Notes under the pieces: generated by a model
Database searches by the model: none
What the model saw: the letters and a program-made list of their open reading frames with translations, nothing else
What the model was told of the DNA's origin: nothing
Assembly (NCBI RefSeq): GCF_017355835.1
Contig: NZ_JAFEWF010000001.1
Coordinates: 62,001-126,000, forward strand
Direction: 5' to 3'
DNA: 64,000 nt
Origin: Desertivirga brevis
Lineage (GTDB): Bacteria; Bacteroidota; Bacteroidia; Sphingobacteriales; Sphingobacteriaceae
Program-made: the position numbers and the translations under genes
In this document: piece after piece, positions 1 to 9,543 of the stretch
Layout: the number at the start of each line of letters is the position of its first letter
Position numbering within the stretch: the first letter of the stretch is position 1

Positions 1-107
1 ATTTGTAAACTTGCTTTCTCTGGAGTATTAAAATAAACTACCACGCCAATTGCGTCCTCCGGTATTTTGAGCTTCTTCCATTTACGTAAAGTCTCAATGA
101 AATGCTC
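1..107 (-). other. Open reading frame cut by the left window edge
   Basis: The minus strand stays open from the edge to a TAA at 108-110 and reads as plausible protein (about 35 codons, rich in K, E, V and I, including an IPEDAIGVVVYFNTPEKA stretch). There is no ATG after the stop, so this is either a 5'-truncated remnant or chance. I do not recognise the family. The remaining 128 bases up to the HTCS gene are A/T-rich and would hold its promoter. Confidence 0.25.
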
Positions 108-235
108 TTACAAGAAACCTAATTGTTGTGAATTTTAAAAATTGCCCACATAATTGATTTGGAAATTACTTAATATTAATTCAAAGAAATCGACTAATTT
201 AGACTTTCATTTCTGACCAAGTTGAGCCGATTTTG

Positions 236-3200
236 ATGAGACTGATTGTTAAGTTATTTGCTTGTCCTGTATTGTTTCTACTATTATCTAACCTTGCAGG
301 ATTTTCACAAGACATTCAGTTTAAACATATCTCCTTTAGAGAGGGCCTCGCTCAAAGCCCTATTTCTACTATTTTCAAAGACAGTAAAGGTTTTATCTGG
401 ATTGGTAACTGGAAAGGATTGATCCGCTATGATGGCTATGAGTTTAAAACATTTAGTCACAAGGATAATGACAGCAGCAGTCTTAGTAATAACCGCGTGA
501 ACGCCATTTGCCAGGACAATGAAGAAAGGCTTTGGGTTGGTACCTCACATGGTTTAAACATTTATGATAAAAGAAACGAGACTTTCAGAGCTGTTGGAAT
601 CCAAAAGCAAGTCAAAGGAGGCGCTAATTACATTTCCTCGGTTATAAGGGATGAAATGGGAAATATTTGGGTAGGATCTTTTGGCGGAGTAAAGCTAGCA
701 GACCCAACTCGTTTCACCGTTTCGGATGTTGAATCTTTTCGTTTTCAGAAGGATCTATATTCCGGGGTCGTTTTCACCTTATTTAAGGGTAAGCAAAAGC
801 AAATTTGGGCAGGTACAAGAAAAGGGGTACAAACGTTTGATCCTGCAACAAAGAAGGTGCTTATGCTGCCAGAAGTTCTAAGGAAAAATGAAGCGTTGTC
901 TAACGCGAAAGTCCTCGTCATCACTCAAGACAAGAGCGGAAATATGTGGTTCGGAACGGAAAGCTCGGGGCTCTTTAAATACGATAAAGAAGGTAGATCT
1001 CTTATTCAATACCAGCAAAGCGATCAGGGGGTAGGCCTGGCCTCCAACTGGATCAAAGGTTTACTTCCATTACAGGATAATAAGATCTGGATAGGCACCA
1101 GAGCAGGATTGAGTATATTCGATCCTTTAAAGAACACATTCAGCAATCACCATCATAGCCCTTTTAACACAAAGAGTTTAAGTGATAATACTATCTGGAG
1201 TTTTCTTGCCGATGATGCAGGAAGTATCTGGGTAGGTACTTTCGCCGGCGGGCTGAATATTTACAATCCATTAAATGCAAACTTTCAAAATATCGGAGAA
1301 AAATTAGGCCCAGGTATCGGGTTAAGCAATAGTGTAGTTAATGCAATCATTCCGTCAGGAGATGGAGGTTTTTGGACAGGAACACATAGCGGAGGCCTTA
1401 ACTATGTTAATCCTAAGAAAGGAGAAAGTCGTAGCTATTCCATAAAAATGTATCCGAACCGCTCAAGCAATTATATCAAAACTTTAGCAGAAGATGGTAA
1501 AGGGAACATTTGGGTTGGTACTCTCGATGGATTGGCTTTATTCAATAAGGAAAGCAAGGAAACGAAGTATTTTTCATTTCCAGTAGAGGGAGCTAAGTTA
1601 AGTGGTAGTCTTGTTAATTTCGTTTTGCCCGACCGAGAGGGCGTATGGGCCGGTACAAACGGCTCGGGCTTACGTTTTAGAGCGCACGACGGTACTGTAA
1701 TAACCTTTCAGAAATCCGAAGACAGGTACTCCATCGCAGATAACTTTGTAACTGCACTATTAAAAGACGCTAAAGGGAATTTATGGGTTGGTACCCAAGG
1801 TGGATTAAGTTATTTTGATGTGAGGCAGCAAAAGTTCACTCGCCGTTACCGGAAAGCGAAGGAGCGCTCTCTTAGTCATAGTACTGTCCTTTGTCTATTT
1901 CGTGATCGAAATCAACGCTTATGGATTGGGACGGAAGGCGGCGGATTAAATTACTTCGACCCAGCCTCAGAGTCTTTTTATTCCATCAATCAAGGCCTTG
2001 GTTTAAGTGATAATGTCGTCCATTCAATTATAGAAGATAATTCAAAGAATATCTGGGTGAGTACCGATGATGGCTTATTTAAAATACACTTCAATAAGTT
2101 TGTCGTGCCCTTTTCCAGGAAGAATGTTGAGGTAACTCAGTATACCGCAAATGATGGATTAGCAAGTAATCAATTTCTGACCAACGCGGCAATTAAAACA
2201 AAAGATGGGAAGCTGTTTTTTGGGGGTATTAACGGACTAACATCCTTTCATCCCGAAAAGATCCTCAAAAATAATTACAAACCTTTAGTGGTCCTTACTG
2301 ATCTTCTAATTAAAAATAAGAAGGTAAACATCGGTGACGAGAATCAAGTTCTTGAGCATTCAATATCCGAAACTTCTGATATTACATTAGAGTACGACCA
2401 GGGCTTTATAACCCTTCGCTTTGCTGCTTTGAATTATGTAAATCCAGCTAATAATCGCTATGCCTATAAGTTGGAAGGATTAAAAAGAAATGATGACTGG
2501 AATTATTCGGGTACAAATAATACTGCAAATTACACCAATCTGGAGCCAGGGACCTATACCTTCAAGGTAAAGGCCGCCAATAACGACGGAATTTGGAATA
2601 ATGAACCCACCGTCCTGAAAATAAAAGTATTGCCGCCTTTGTGGCGTACATGGTGGGCTTATCTACTTTACCTGATAACAATTACGATTGTTGCCACCGT
2701 AATCCTGCGGTTCCTTAAAATCCGCTCGGATCTGGAGCGGAACCTTTATTTTGAACATCGCGAAAACGAGCGTCAGAAGGAGCTATACCAGCAGAAGCTC
2801 GATTTTTTTACGAATATCTCTCACGAAATCAGGACTCCCTTAACGCTTATCGTTGGCCCACTTGAAAAGGCATTAGGAAGTTTAAGGAATAGTCCTTCGA
2901 TTTTTAACCAGCTGAATATTGTAAGAAATAATGCCGAGAGACTGATGCGCCTGGTGAACGAGCTACTTGACTTTAGAAAAGCAGAGTCGGGCAATATGAA
3001 ACTGCAGTTCAGTGAGTGTGATATTCAGAAATTTGTTGCAGAAATATTCTTGTCTTTCAAAGGCTTGGCGGCCACCCGTAATATTCATTATATGCTTATC
3101 CCAATCGACAAGCCTATCAAGGTTTATTTTGATAAAGATCAGTTGGAAAAGGTGTTATTCAATATTTTGTCAAACGCCTTTAAATTTACACCAGATAATG

Positions 3201-4378
3201 GGAAAATTACCGTAAAGCTGGAGGTTCATAAAGAAGTTGAAAGGGAATGGGTGAATATCATTATTTCTGATAATGGAAAGGGTATTCCTGAAGAGTTTCA
3301 TGAGAAGCTTTTCGAAAACTTTTTCCAGGTAGAAGGCCGCGACTTTAGCATTGGAACAGGCATAGGACTTGCCCTGTCTAAAAGTATAATGGAACTTCAT
3401 AAAGGCTCCATAAAGGTTAAAAGTCGTCTTCAGCAAAATGATAAGCCCGGCGAAACAAGCTTTACTGTTACACTTCTAATTGGGAAAGAACACCTTGAGA
3501 ACGAAGTACTTGTTCCCGCCTATATGAATAGTGATAATGCAGATTTGTATCAGGTACAATCGGCGATAACAGAATGGATTGAAGATGATGTGAAAGTACC
3601 AGTTGAAAAACGGCATACAGTGCTGGTAGTAGAGGATAATGAAGATGTAAGACAGTTTATCAAAGATGCACTTAATTCACAATATCATATCCTTGAAAGT
3701 GCTGATGGTGTGGAGGGACTTTCTGCTGCATTTGAGAATATTCCTGATCTTATTGTTAGTGACGTTATGATGCCGAAAATGGATGGTCTTGACTTTTGCC
3801 GCAGAGTAAAAAATGACGAACGTACAAGTCACATTCCTGTGTTATTGCTTACTGCGCGTACAGCTTATATTCATCAGGTTCATGGCTTTGATAAGGGTGC
3901 TGACGCTTATATAACCAAACCATTTTCAGTACAGATCCTGCAATTACAAGTACGTAATATACTGGCATCGAAGGATGCTTTACGTCTCAAATACTCCTCA
4001 CAGCTTATACTTCAGCCGCAAAATTTTACAGTAGAATCACCTGAAGAAAAATTCCTTCAAAGATTGATGGAAATAGTGGAGAAGAATATGGAAAGCGCAG
4101 AATTCGGAGTCGCCGACCTGGTAGATGAAATAGGAATGAGTAAAACTGTTCTCTACAAAAAAGTACAAGCTCTTACCGGTATTTCCATAGGCGATTTTAT
4201 CAAATCTATCCGGCTAAAGCGCGCAGCTATGCTCCTCCAGCAAAATAAAATTGGAATTGCAGAAGTAGCCTACTCTGTAGGATTTAATGATCGTAAGTAT
4301 TTCAGCAAGGAGTTTAAGAAACAATATAACTTATCACCCTCCGAGTATATTCAGCAGTTTAGTCCCGAAGAAGGTTAA
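236..4378 (+). CDS. Hybrid two-component system (HTCS) sensor/regulator of the adjacent PUL
   Basis: A one-protein signalling chain of the Bacteroidota HTCS type: the periplasmic sensor binds a glycan fragment and the cytoplasmic part phosphorylates itself and activates PUL transcription. In order: signal peptide (1-26), two-component propeller repeats with recurring IWVGT/GGL motifs (about 30-690), Y_Y_Y domain (about 715-785), one membrane helix (about 800-822), HisKA with FFTNISHEIRTP (His863), HATPase with DNGKGIPEE and GTGIGLALS, a receiver with VVEDNED and phospho-acceptor Asp1176 in SDVMMPKMDG, and a C-terminal AraC HTH (about 1280-1378). All catalytic residues are present and the length of about 1380 residues is normal. 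A TTG codon lies immediately upstream, but ATG 236 precedes the signal peptide directly. The gene lies 192 bp before the GH5 gene on the same strand, so it probably controls the GH5 gene and the SusCD operon. Confidence 0.96.
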   Translation: MRLIVKLFACPVLFLLLSNLAGFSQDIQFKHISFREGLAQSPISTIFKDSKGFIWIGNWKGLIRYDGYEFKTFSHKDNDSSSLSNNRVNAICQDNEERLWVGTSHGLNIYDKRNETFRAVGIQKQVKGGANYISSVIRDEMGNIWVGSFGGVKLADPTRFTVSDVESFRFQKDLYSGVVFTLFKGKQKQIWAGTRKGVQTFDPATKKVLMLPEVLRKNEALSNAKVLVITQDKSGNMWFGTESSGLFKYDKEGRSLIQYQQSDQGVGLASNWIKGLLPLQDNKIWIGTRAGLSIFDPLKNTFSNHHHSPFNTKSLSDNTIWSFLADDAGSIWVGTFAGGLNIYNPLNANFQNIGEKLGPGIGLSNSVVNAIIPSGDGGFWTGTHSGGLNYVNPKKGESRSYSIKMYPNRSSNYIKTLAEDGKGNIWVGTLDGLALFNKESKETKYFSFPVEGAKLSGSLVNFVLPDREGVWAGTNGSGLRFRAHDGTVITFQKSEDRYSIADNFVTALLKDAKGNLWVGTQGGLSYFDVRQQKFTRRYRKAKERSLSHSTVLCLFRDRNQRLWIGTEGGGLNYFDPASESFYSINQGLGLSDNVVHSIIEDNSKNIWVSTDDGLFKIHFNKFVVPFSRKNVEVTQYTANDGLASNQFLTNAAIKTKDGKLFFGGINGLTSFHPEKILKNNYKPLVVLTDLLIKNKKVNIGDENQVLEHSISETSDITLEYDQGFITLRFAALNYVNPANNRYAYKLEGLKRNDDWNYSGTNNTANYTNLEPGTYTFKVKAANNDGIWNNEPTVLKIKVLPPLWRTWWAYLLYLITITIVATVILRFLKIRSDLERNLYFEHRENERQKELYQQKLDFFTNISHEIRTPLTLIVGPLEKALGSLRNSPSIFNQLNIVRNNAERLMRLVNELLDFRKAESGNMKLQFSECDIQKFVAEIFLSFKGLAATRNIHYMLIPIDKPIKVYFDKDQLEKVLFNILSNAFKFTPDNGKITVKLEVHKEVEREWVNIIISDNGKGIPEEFHEKLFENFFQVEGRDFSIGTGIGLALSKSIMELHKGSIKVKSRLQQNDKPGETSFTVTLLIGKEHLENEVLVPAYMNSDNADLYQVQSAITEWIEDDVKVPVEKRHTVLVVEDNEDVRQFIKDALNSQYHILESADGVEGLSAAFENIPDLIVSDVMMPKMDGLDFCRRVKNDERTSHIPVLLLTARTAYIHQVHGFDKGADAYITKPFSVQILQLQVRNILASKDALRLKYSSQLILQPQNFTVESPEEKFLQRLMEIVEKNMESAEFGVADLVDEIGMSKTVLYKKVQALTGISIGDFIKSIRLKRAAMLLQQNKIGIAEVAYSVGFNDRKYFSKEFKKQYNLSPSEYIQQFSPEEG

Positions 4379-4426
4379 TACCCCAAAAATATTTTTCTAC
4401 CCCTAAAAGCGGAAATCTGAACCCTT
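4379..4426 (+). promoter_or_regulatory. Candidate HTCS operator upstream of the GH5 gene
   Basis: TACCCC occurs at 4379-4384 and again at 4398-4403, 19 bp start to start, followed by GGAA (4411-4414) and ACCC (4421-4424). Direct repeats of this kind fit an AraC-type DNA-binding domain. The second copy shares its order and spacing (TACCCCTA, GGAA, then ACCC) with an element at 6224 upstream of susC1. The distance to the GH5 ATG is about 190 bp. Binding by the HTCS protein is inferred. Confidence 0.35.
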
Positions 4427-4570
4427 CCTCCTGCTTTAGTTAAATGCTTTTTTGTACTGTTCTTAACTGAAGATCTGTGATTGTGTATCTGCCTAACAGC
4501 AGGTACTAAGATTTGAAGAAGATCAAAAGCATTGCTCAAACTAAATAATTAACCATATAAACTAAATTTC

Positions 4571-6109
4571 ATGAGAAAAAACAACCTCGCAGCTGTTGTA
4601 GCTGCCGCTATTCTTGCGGCTGTTAGCTTATCCTGTAAAAAGCCACAGACAGCGATCCCAGAAGATTTAACTGATTCTTCGAAGAACTCAAGCGGTAGTA
4701 AAGTCTCCGCTATAACGGCGCTCACTGCTATAGATAATATGGGAACAGGGTTTAATCTTGGGAACACTTTTGATAAACCAAGCCATTCTACTGATCCCAA
4801 TAACATTAAGCCTATAATCGACCTTTATTATAATGCCGGCATGAGGCATATGCGTATTCCTATAACCTGGATGGATGAATTTACCAGCAGGCTAGCTGAT
4901 GCCAACGGAAATCTTAATACCAATCACACGCGGTTGGCTCAATTAAATTCAGTAGTGGATTATGCACTCGGCAAGGGGATGTATGTAGTGATCAATGCTC
5001 ATCACGAACATTGGCTTAAAGACAGTTACGATGGCTCTTCAAATTATAATACAAAGTTTACAACTTTATGGACGGGCATTGCGAATTACTTCAAAAATAA
5101 GTCAGACAAGTTGATGTTTGAGGTGCTCAATGAACCTGAAGGTAAGTTCGGGCAATGGGGAACATCAACTTTACCTACCAATAGTACAGCTATAAATCTA
5201 ACACGACAGATCAATAAAGTGGGTTACGATGCAATCCGGGCAACCGGAGGGAATAATGCTACAAGAGTGATTATGATTTCGCCGAATGGACAGGCAAATG
5301 ATGGGCAGCTGGACGATGTTTATCCTGCCAAAGCCGGTCTTCCAGGCGCAGGTAACGATCTCTATTTAGCTGCTCACGTTCATTCCTATGATCCATGGAA
5401 CTTTTGCGGGCAGGAGGGAAGTAATTCCAACTATCCAGGCAGACAAGCTTTCATTAATGACATTAATACTACCGCCAGCCATGCAGGTGCTTTAGGTATC
5501 CCGGTAAATTATGGAGAATTTGGTGCGGGGAGAGTAAGTGCAACAGTATCCCAGAGAGATTCATGGCAGGTAAGGGAGTATTACCGCACTATGCGTACAA
5601 CCATGCTTTCTCATGATATGGCTCCCACTGTTTGGGATGACAGAGGGTGGTTCTCACTTATTTCCGGATCAGGAAGCTCTTATAATTTCGTGAATTTTAT
5701 CGTTCCGCATATGATGGCCGAATCTTTACTTGGCAAAACAGTAATTCTGCTTGGAAATAACTCAAAGTTTGTAGACGGCAAAAGTGGAAGTGCACCGATG
5801 TGGTGCAATTCAACGACAATAGGCAATTCTGAAGAGTTCCTTATTGAAGACCGGGGAAACGGCAAAGTAGCACTTAAAAGCTCCGGTTTCTACACCTCTT
5901 CGGAGAATGGCGCTACTACAGGGATGAATTGCAACCGTACTTCAGTAGGTGCAACGGAAGAATTCTGGGTGGTTTATCTTGGAGGTAATCAGATGGCCTT
6001 GATGGGCAACAACCAGAAGTTCGTTACTTCCGCAAATGGAACCTCGGTAATGACTACAACTTCTTCCAGTATTGGGGGCTGGGAAAAATTCAACTACACT
6101 GTTCAATAA
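4571..6109 (+). CDS. GH5 endo-glucanase-like lipoprotein with C-terminal fascin-like trefoil
   Basis: A surface or periplasmic retaining glycoside hydrolase of family 5 (clan GH-A). It starts with a lipoprotein signal peptide ending in AVSLSC (Cys22). The catalytic barrel (about 50-385) shows GFNLGNTFD, MRHMRIPITW, INAHHEHW, FEVLNEPEG with acid/base Glu188, HVHSYDPW and VNYGEFGAG with nucleophile Glu316. Residues about 388-512 hold repeated beta-trefoil motifs (NNSKFVDG, NNQKFVTS, final GGWEKFNYT), typical of fascin-like or CBM13-like domains; this part probably binds glycan. Cellulase, xyloglucanase or mannanase activity cannot be separated by eye. The gene ends at a strong terminator, so it is a separate unit between the HTCS gene and the SusCD operon. 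Confidence 0.92.
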   Translation: MRKNNLAAVVAAAILAAVSLSCKKPQTAIPEDLTDSSKNSSGSKVSAITALTAIDNMGTGFNLGNTFDKPSHSTDPNNIKPIIDLYYNAGMRHMRIPITWMDEFTSRLADANGNLNTNHTRLAQLNSVVDYALGKGMYVVINAHHEHWLKDSYDGSSNYNTKFTTLWTGIANYFKNKSDKLMFEVLNEPEGKFGQWGTSTLPTNSTAINLTRQINKVGYDAIRATGGNNATRVIMISPNGQANDGQLDDVYPAKAGLPGAGNDLYLAAHVHSYDPWNFCGQEGSNSNYPGRQAFINDINTTASHAGALGIPVNYGEFGAGRVSATVSQRDSWQVREYYRTMRTTMLSHDMAPTVWDDRGWFSLISGSGSSYNFVNFIVPHMMAESLLGKTVILLGNNSKFVDGKSGSAPMWCNSTTIGNSEEFLIEDRGNGKVALKSSGFYTSSENGATTGMNCNRTSVGATEEFWVVYLGGNQMALMGNNQKFVTSANGTSVMTTTSSSIGGWEKFNYTVQ

Positions 6110-6139
6110 GAATTAAATAACAAGATATGGTTTGAGGAA

Positions 6140-6163
6140 GGCGTCTGAAACAGACGCCTTTTT
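6140..6163 (+). terminator. Rho-independent terminator after the GH5 gene
   Basis: A perfect 8-bp stem (GGCGTCTG / CAGACGCC) with an AAA loop is followed by five T. It separates the GH5 unit from the SusCD operon. From here to 6425 there is no convincing gene, only leader sequence. Confidence 0.88.
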
Positions 6164-6223
6164 GGATAGAACTATACCAGTATTCAGATGAAAAAAGCCC
6201 CGGAACAATCATCAGGACGTTTT

Positions 6224-6262
6224 TACCCCTATTTTGGGAATCCAGGCACCCCTGTTTCCCCC
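6224..6262 (+). promoter_or_regulatory. Candidate HTCS operator upstream of susC1
   Basis: TACCCCTA at 6224, GGGAA at 6236-6240, CACCCC at 6247 and CCCCC at 6258-6262 repeat the layout found at 4398-4426 before the GH5 gene. The distance to the susC1 ATG is 202 bp, almost the same as the distance at the GH5 gene. The functional assignment is inference. Confidence 0.35.
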
Positions 6263-6425
6263 GGTTGCAGTACATATTTGTCCAACCAATATGAACGAAG
6301 TATGAACAAATTTCAACCGATCACACCAGAAGGAATCAGACGTCACTATGTCGCACAGGTCACGTCTTAAGAAATTTCCTAAGCATTAAAAACTGAATTT
6401 TTTTAAGGTCTAATCAATTATTAAC

Positions 6426-9400
6426 ATGGAATTTTTTTACAAGAGATCCATTACTCTACTCATTTTGATCTTCAGTTCTGTGGCCGGAACTACCTTTGCT
6501 CAAACGCTCAGAGTAACCGGACTTGTAACAGACACTAAGGGTGAAACTTTACCTGCAGTAAGCATTAAAGTAAAAGGCAGTAACACCAGCACAGCAAGTG
6601 ATATTAATGGGAAGTATAGTATCAGTGTTCCCAACGCAAATGCTGTTCTTGTATTTAGCTTCGTTGGATTCGAAACGCGCGAGATGCCAGTAGCCGGAAA
6701 GAGTACTATTAATGTTGCCCTTCAAACTACAAGTAAAGACCTTCAGGAGGTTGTAGTTGTGGCTTACGGTACACAGAAAAAATCCAGCTTAACTGCTGCT
6801 ATCTCTACTGTTAAAGGCGAGGAAATACTAAAGTCACCAACATCTAACGTCACTAATAGTCTTGCTGGTCGCTTACCGGGCGTAACCGTTATTCAACGGA
6901 ATGGGCAGCCGGGATTAAATGCTGCAGATATCAGGATCAGAGGGGTAGCCACTCCGTCTAACTCCTCTGCACTGATTTTTGTCGACGGGGTAGAAAGGTC
7001 TTCATTTGGCGACATTGATCCCAATGAGATCGAGTCGATATCTACACTAAAGGACGCATCAGCTACAGCGCTTTATGGTATCAGAGGAGCAAATGGAGTG
7101 GTTATTGTAACCACCAAAGCAGGTAAGGCTGGCCCTCCAAAGATTTCTTATAGTTCTAATGTAAGTATTCAAACGTATACCGCTATACCTAAGCAACTTA
7201 ACTCCTATGATAATGCCCGTTTGATGAACGAGGCAATGGCCAATGATGGGCAAGCGCCACGCTGGACCGATGTGGAACTAGCCAAGTTTCAGGATGGCTC
7301 AGATCCTTATGCCTACCCTGATGTTAACTGGTTTGATTATGTTACAAGGAAATATTATCCTCAGACACAGCATAACCTGAACGTAAGTGGAGGTACAAGT
7401 CTTATAAAGTATTTTGCTTCAGTAGGATATCTTTTTGAAGATGGTATTTTTCGCGATCTTAAATCGCCTTACGGTTACAAAACAGCTCCTTCTTACAACA
7501 GGTATAACTTTCGATCCAATGTCGACTTTAATTTCACTAAAGACCTTACGGTTGGAGTAAGGTTGGGAGGCCGCTTAGGTAAGCGGTATCAACCTGCCGG
7601 GCAACGGGCATCCAGTGGTACCTTTAGTTACGACCACCTTCAGGGCATCATCTCCCGCATATTACAAACACCGTCATTTGCTTATGCTCCTGAATTGCCG
7701 GGAGGCCTTATTGCAGGTAATACCGACGTAGGTACAAATGTGTGGAACCCGCTGGCGGTATTAACTCGTTGGGGATATCGTGAAGACGAAAATAATGCTA
7801 TCGAAAGTGTATTTAACCTGAATTACAAACTGGATAAGTTGTTACCCGGATTGGCGTTCAAAGGGTTATTTTCTTATGATTCTTATTTCAACGGAACAAC
7901 GCGACGCAATGCTACCTGGGCAGAATATCTCTATAACCGGCAAAACGGCCAGATCTCGCTTAACTCTAATGGCACTCGTATAAACGATGAGCCTCCTGGC
8001 TCACTACTTGCTGATTTCAGTGGTAACGTAAATACTAATATCCAACTGGGTTTCAATTACTCACATAGCTTCGGCAGGCACAATGTCGGTAGTATGCTAC
8101 AGGGGGTAAGGCAGTTGAACAGGACCGACCGCGATGGGGCTACCGATGCAGCACCCTTTGCGATGCAGGGTATAGTGTCAAGGACAACCTATAATTATGC
8201 AGAGAAATATTATCTGGAGTTTAACCTTGGCTATAATGGTTCAGAGCAGTTCGCCGGTTCCAAAAAATATGGTTTCTTCCCGGCTTATTCTGCAGGTTGG
8301 ACTATATCAAAGGAGGATTTCTTTAAAGATCAAAAATGGGTTGATTACCTAAAGTTCAGAGGATCCTACGGTAAGGTTGGGAATGATAACATTGGCAATA
8401 ACCGCTTCCTGTTTCTTACCCGTTATGAAACTACTGCAGGTGGTATTGGTTTCGGCTACCCTGGTCAAATTACCTCCACCCGCACTGTTAACCTGGCTCA
8501 ACTTGGAAATCCAGGGGTAGAGTGGGAGACCGGTACTAAACGTAACTTTGGTTTTGAAGGGCGTTTTTGGAGAAACAGGGTTTCCTTAACAGCCGATATT
8601 TTCGACGAAACCAGGTCCGGAATACTTTTCCAGAGAAGCTCATCTCAAGGAAGCGGTATCCTTACATTCGGAGAAGATTATCCGGCTATCAATATCAATA
8701 AAGTTTATAACAAAGGATATGAAGTTGAACTAAGCTTTAATGATCGCTCTGGAAATTTGGGTTACGGTATCAGCTCTCAGCTATCTTTCGCCAGAAATAG
8801 ATACGAGTATGCTGATGACCCTTCCAATACTCCAGACAACCTTAAGAACACTGGTCAGCGCATTAACCAATATCGTGGCTACATCACCGAGGGATTTTTC
8901 AATAGTGTTCAGGAGGTGAATGAATATATGACCAAAATAACGCCTATCGGGGGAGTAAGGCCGATTCCGGGAGATTTAAGATATCGCGATATGAATGCGG
9001 ATAATAAAATCGATCAGGAAGACCGTGTACCTATCGGATATTCTAATGTCCCTGAGTATAATTACAGCATAACTCCAAATGTATCCTGGAAAGGTTTGTC
9101 GCTGTCGGTAATGTTCCAGGGCGTTGCAAATGTAAGTTCAGATGTAATTCTGACTGAGCAGAATAACGGTTTTCAGATGTATGAGCATCAGCTGAACCGT
9201 TGGACGGAAGCTACCAAAGCCACAGCAACATGGCCCGCATTACATTTCCGTGGTAATGGCTATTACAATTACCAGCTAAATGATTTCATTCTTCAGAACG
9301 CCTCCTATTTAAAACTAAGGAACGTAGAGTTTGCCTGGACGCTGCCTAAGAGGTGGATACAACCTGTTAAACTAAGTTCTGCGAGACTGTTTGTTAACGG

Positions 9401-9539
9401 GCAAAACCTGCACACCTGGACTAAATTCAAAATGTATCTTGATCCCGAGCAGATTAATACCTACAATACCGAGTTCTCCAGACAATCAATTTATCCATCA
9501 TCCCGAATTTACAACGTAGGGGTTAACCTTCAATTTTGA
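6426..9539 (+). CDS. SusC-like TonB-dependent outer-membrane transporter (copy 1)
   Basis: Imports oligosaccharides across the outer membrane using TonB energy, with SusD as its lid. It has a signal peptide ending SSVAGTTFAQ, then a carboxypeptidase-like beta-sandwich (about 28-105; VTGLVTDTKGETLPAVSIKVKG). The SusC-type segment LQEVVVVAYGTQKKSSLTAA (TonB box region) follows, then the plug (DIRIRGVATP, LIFVDGVERS, LKDASATALYGIRGANGVVIVTTK) and a large beta barrel ending in an aromatic residue (NLQF). The 1037 residues are a normal length and there is no STN domain. The paired susD follows 4 bp downstream. This is the first gene of the run that extends to the GH3 gene. Confidence 0.97.
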   Translation: MEFFYKRSITLLILIFSSVAGTTFAQTLRVTGLVTDTKGETLPAVSIKVKGSNTSTASDINGKYSISVPNANAVLVFSFVGFETREMPVAGKSTINVALQTTSKDLQEVVVVAYGTQKKSSLTAAISTVKGEEILKSPTSNVTNSLAGRLPGVTVIQRNGQPGLNAADIRIRGVATPSNSSALIFVDGVERSSFGDIDPNEIESISTLKDASATALYGIRGANGVVIVTTKAGKAGPPKISYSSNVSIQTYTAIPKQLNSYDNARLMNEAMANDGQAPRWTDVELAKFQDGSDPYAYPDVNWFDYVTRKYYPQTQHNLNVSGGTSLIKYFASVGYLFEDGIFRDLKSPYGYKTAPSYNRYNFRSNVDFNFTKDLTVGVRLGGRLGKRYQPAGQRASSGTFSYDHLQGIISRILQTPSFAYAPELPGGLIAGNTDVGTNVWNPLAVLTRWGYREDENNAIESVFNLNYKLDKLLPGLAFKGLFSYDSYFNGTTRRNATWAEYLYNRQNGQISLNSNGTRINDEPPGSLLADFSGNVNTNIQLGFNYSHSFGRHNVGSMLQGVRQLNRTDRDGATDAAPFAMQGIVSRTTYNYAEKYYLEFNLGYNGSEQFAGSKKYGFFPAYSAGWTISKEDFFKDQKWVDYLKFRGSYGKVGNDNIGNNRFLFLTRYETTAGGIGFGYPGQITSTRTVNLAQLGNPGVEWETGTKRNFGFEGRFWRNRVSLTADIFDETRSGILFQRSSSQGSGILTFGEDYPAININKVYNKGYEVELSFNDRSGNLGYGISSQLSFARNRYEYADDPSNTPDNLKNTGQRINQYRGYITEGFFNSVQEVNEYMTKITPIGGVRPIPGDLRYRDMNADNKIDQEDRVPIGYSNVPEYNYSITPNVSWKGLSLSVMFQGVANVSSDVILTEQNNGFQMYEHQLNRWTEATKATATWPALHFRGNGYYNYQLNDFILQNASYLKLRNVEFAWTLPKRWIQPVKLSSARLFVNGQNLHTWTKFKMYLDPEQINTYNTEFSRQSIYPSSRIYNVGVNLQF

Positions 9540-9543
9540 TTAT

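Noticed and set aside
6188..6370. 60-residue frame in the leader of susC1
   Set aside because: Composition is unlike the neighbours, it covers the candidate operator, and no motif or start context supports it.
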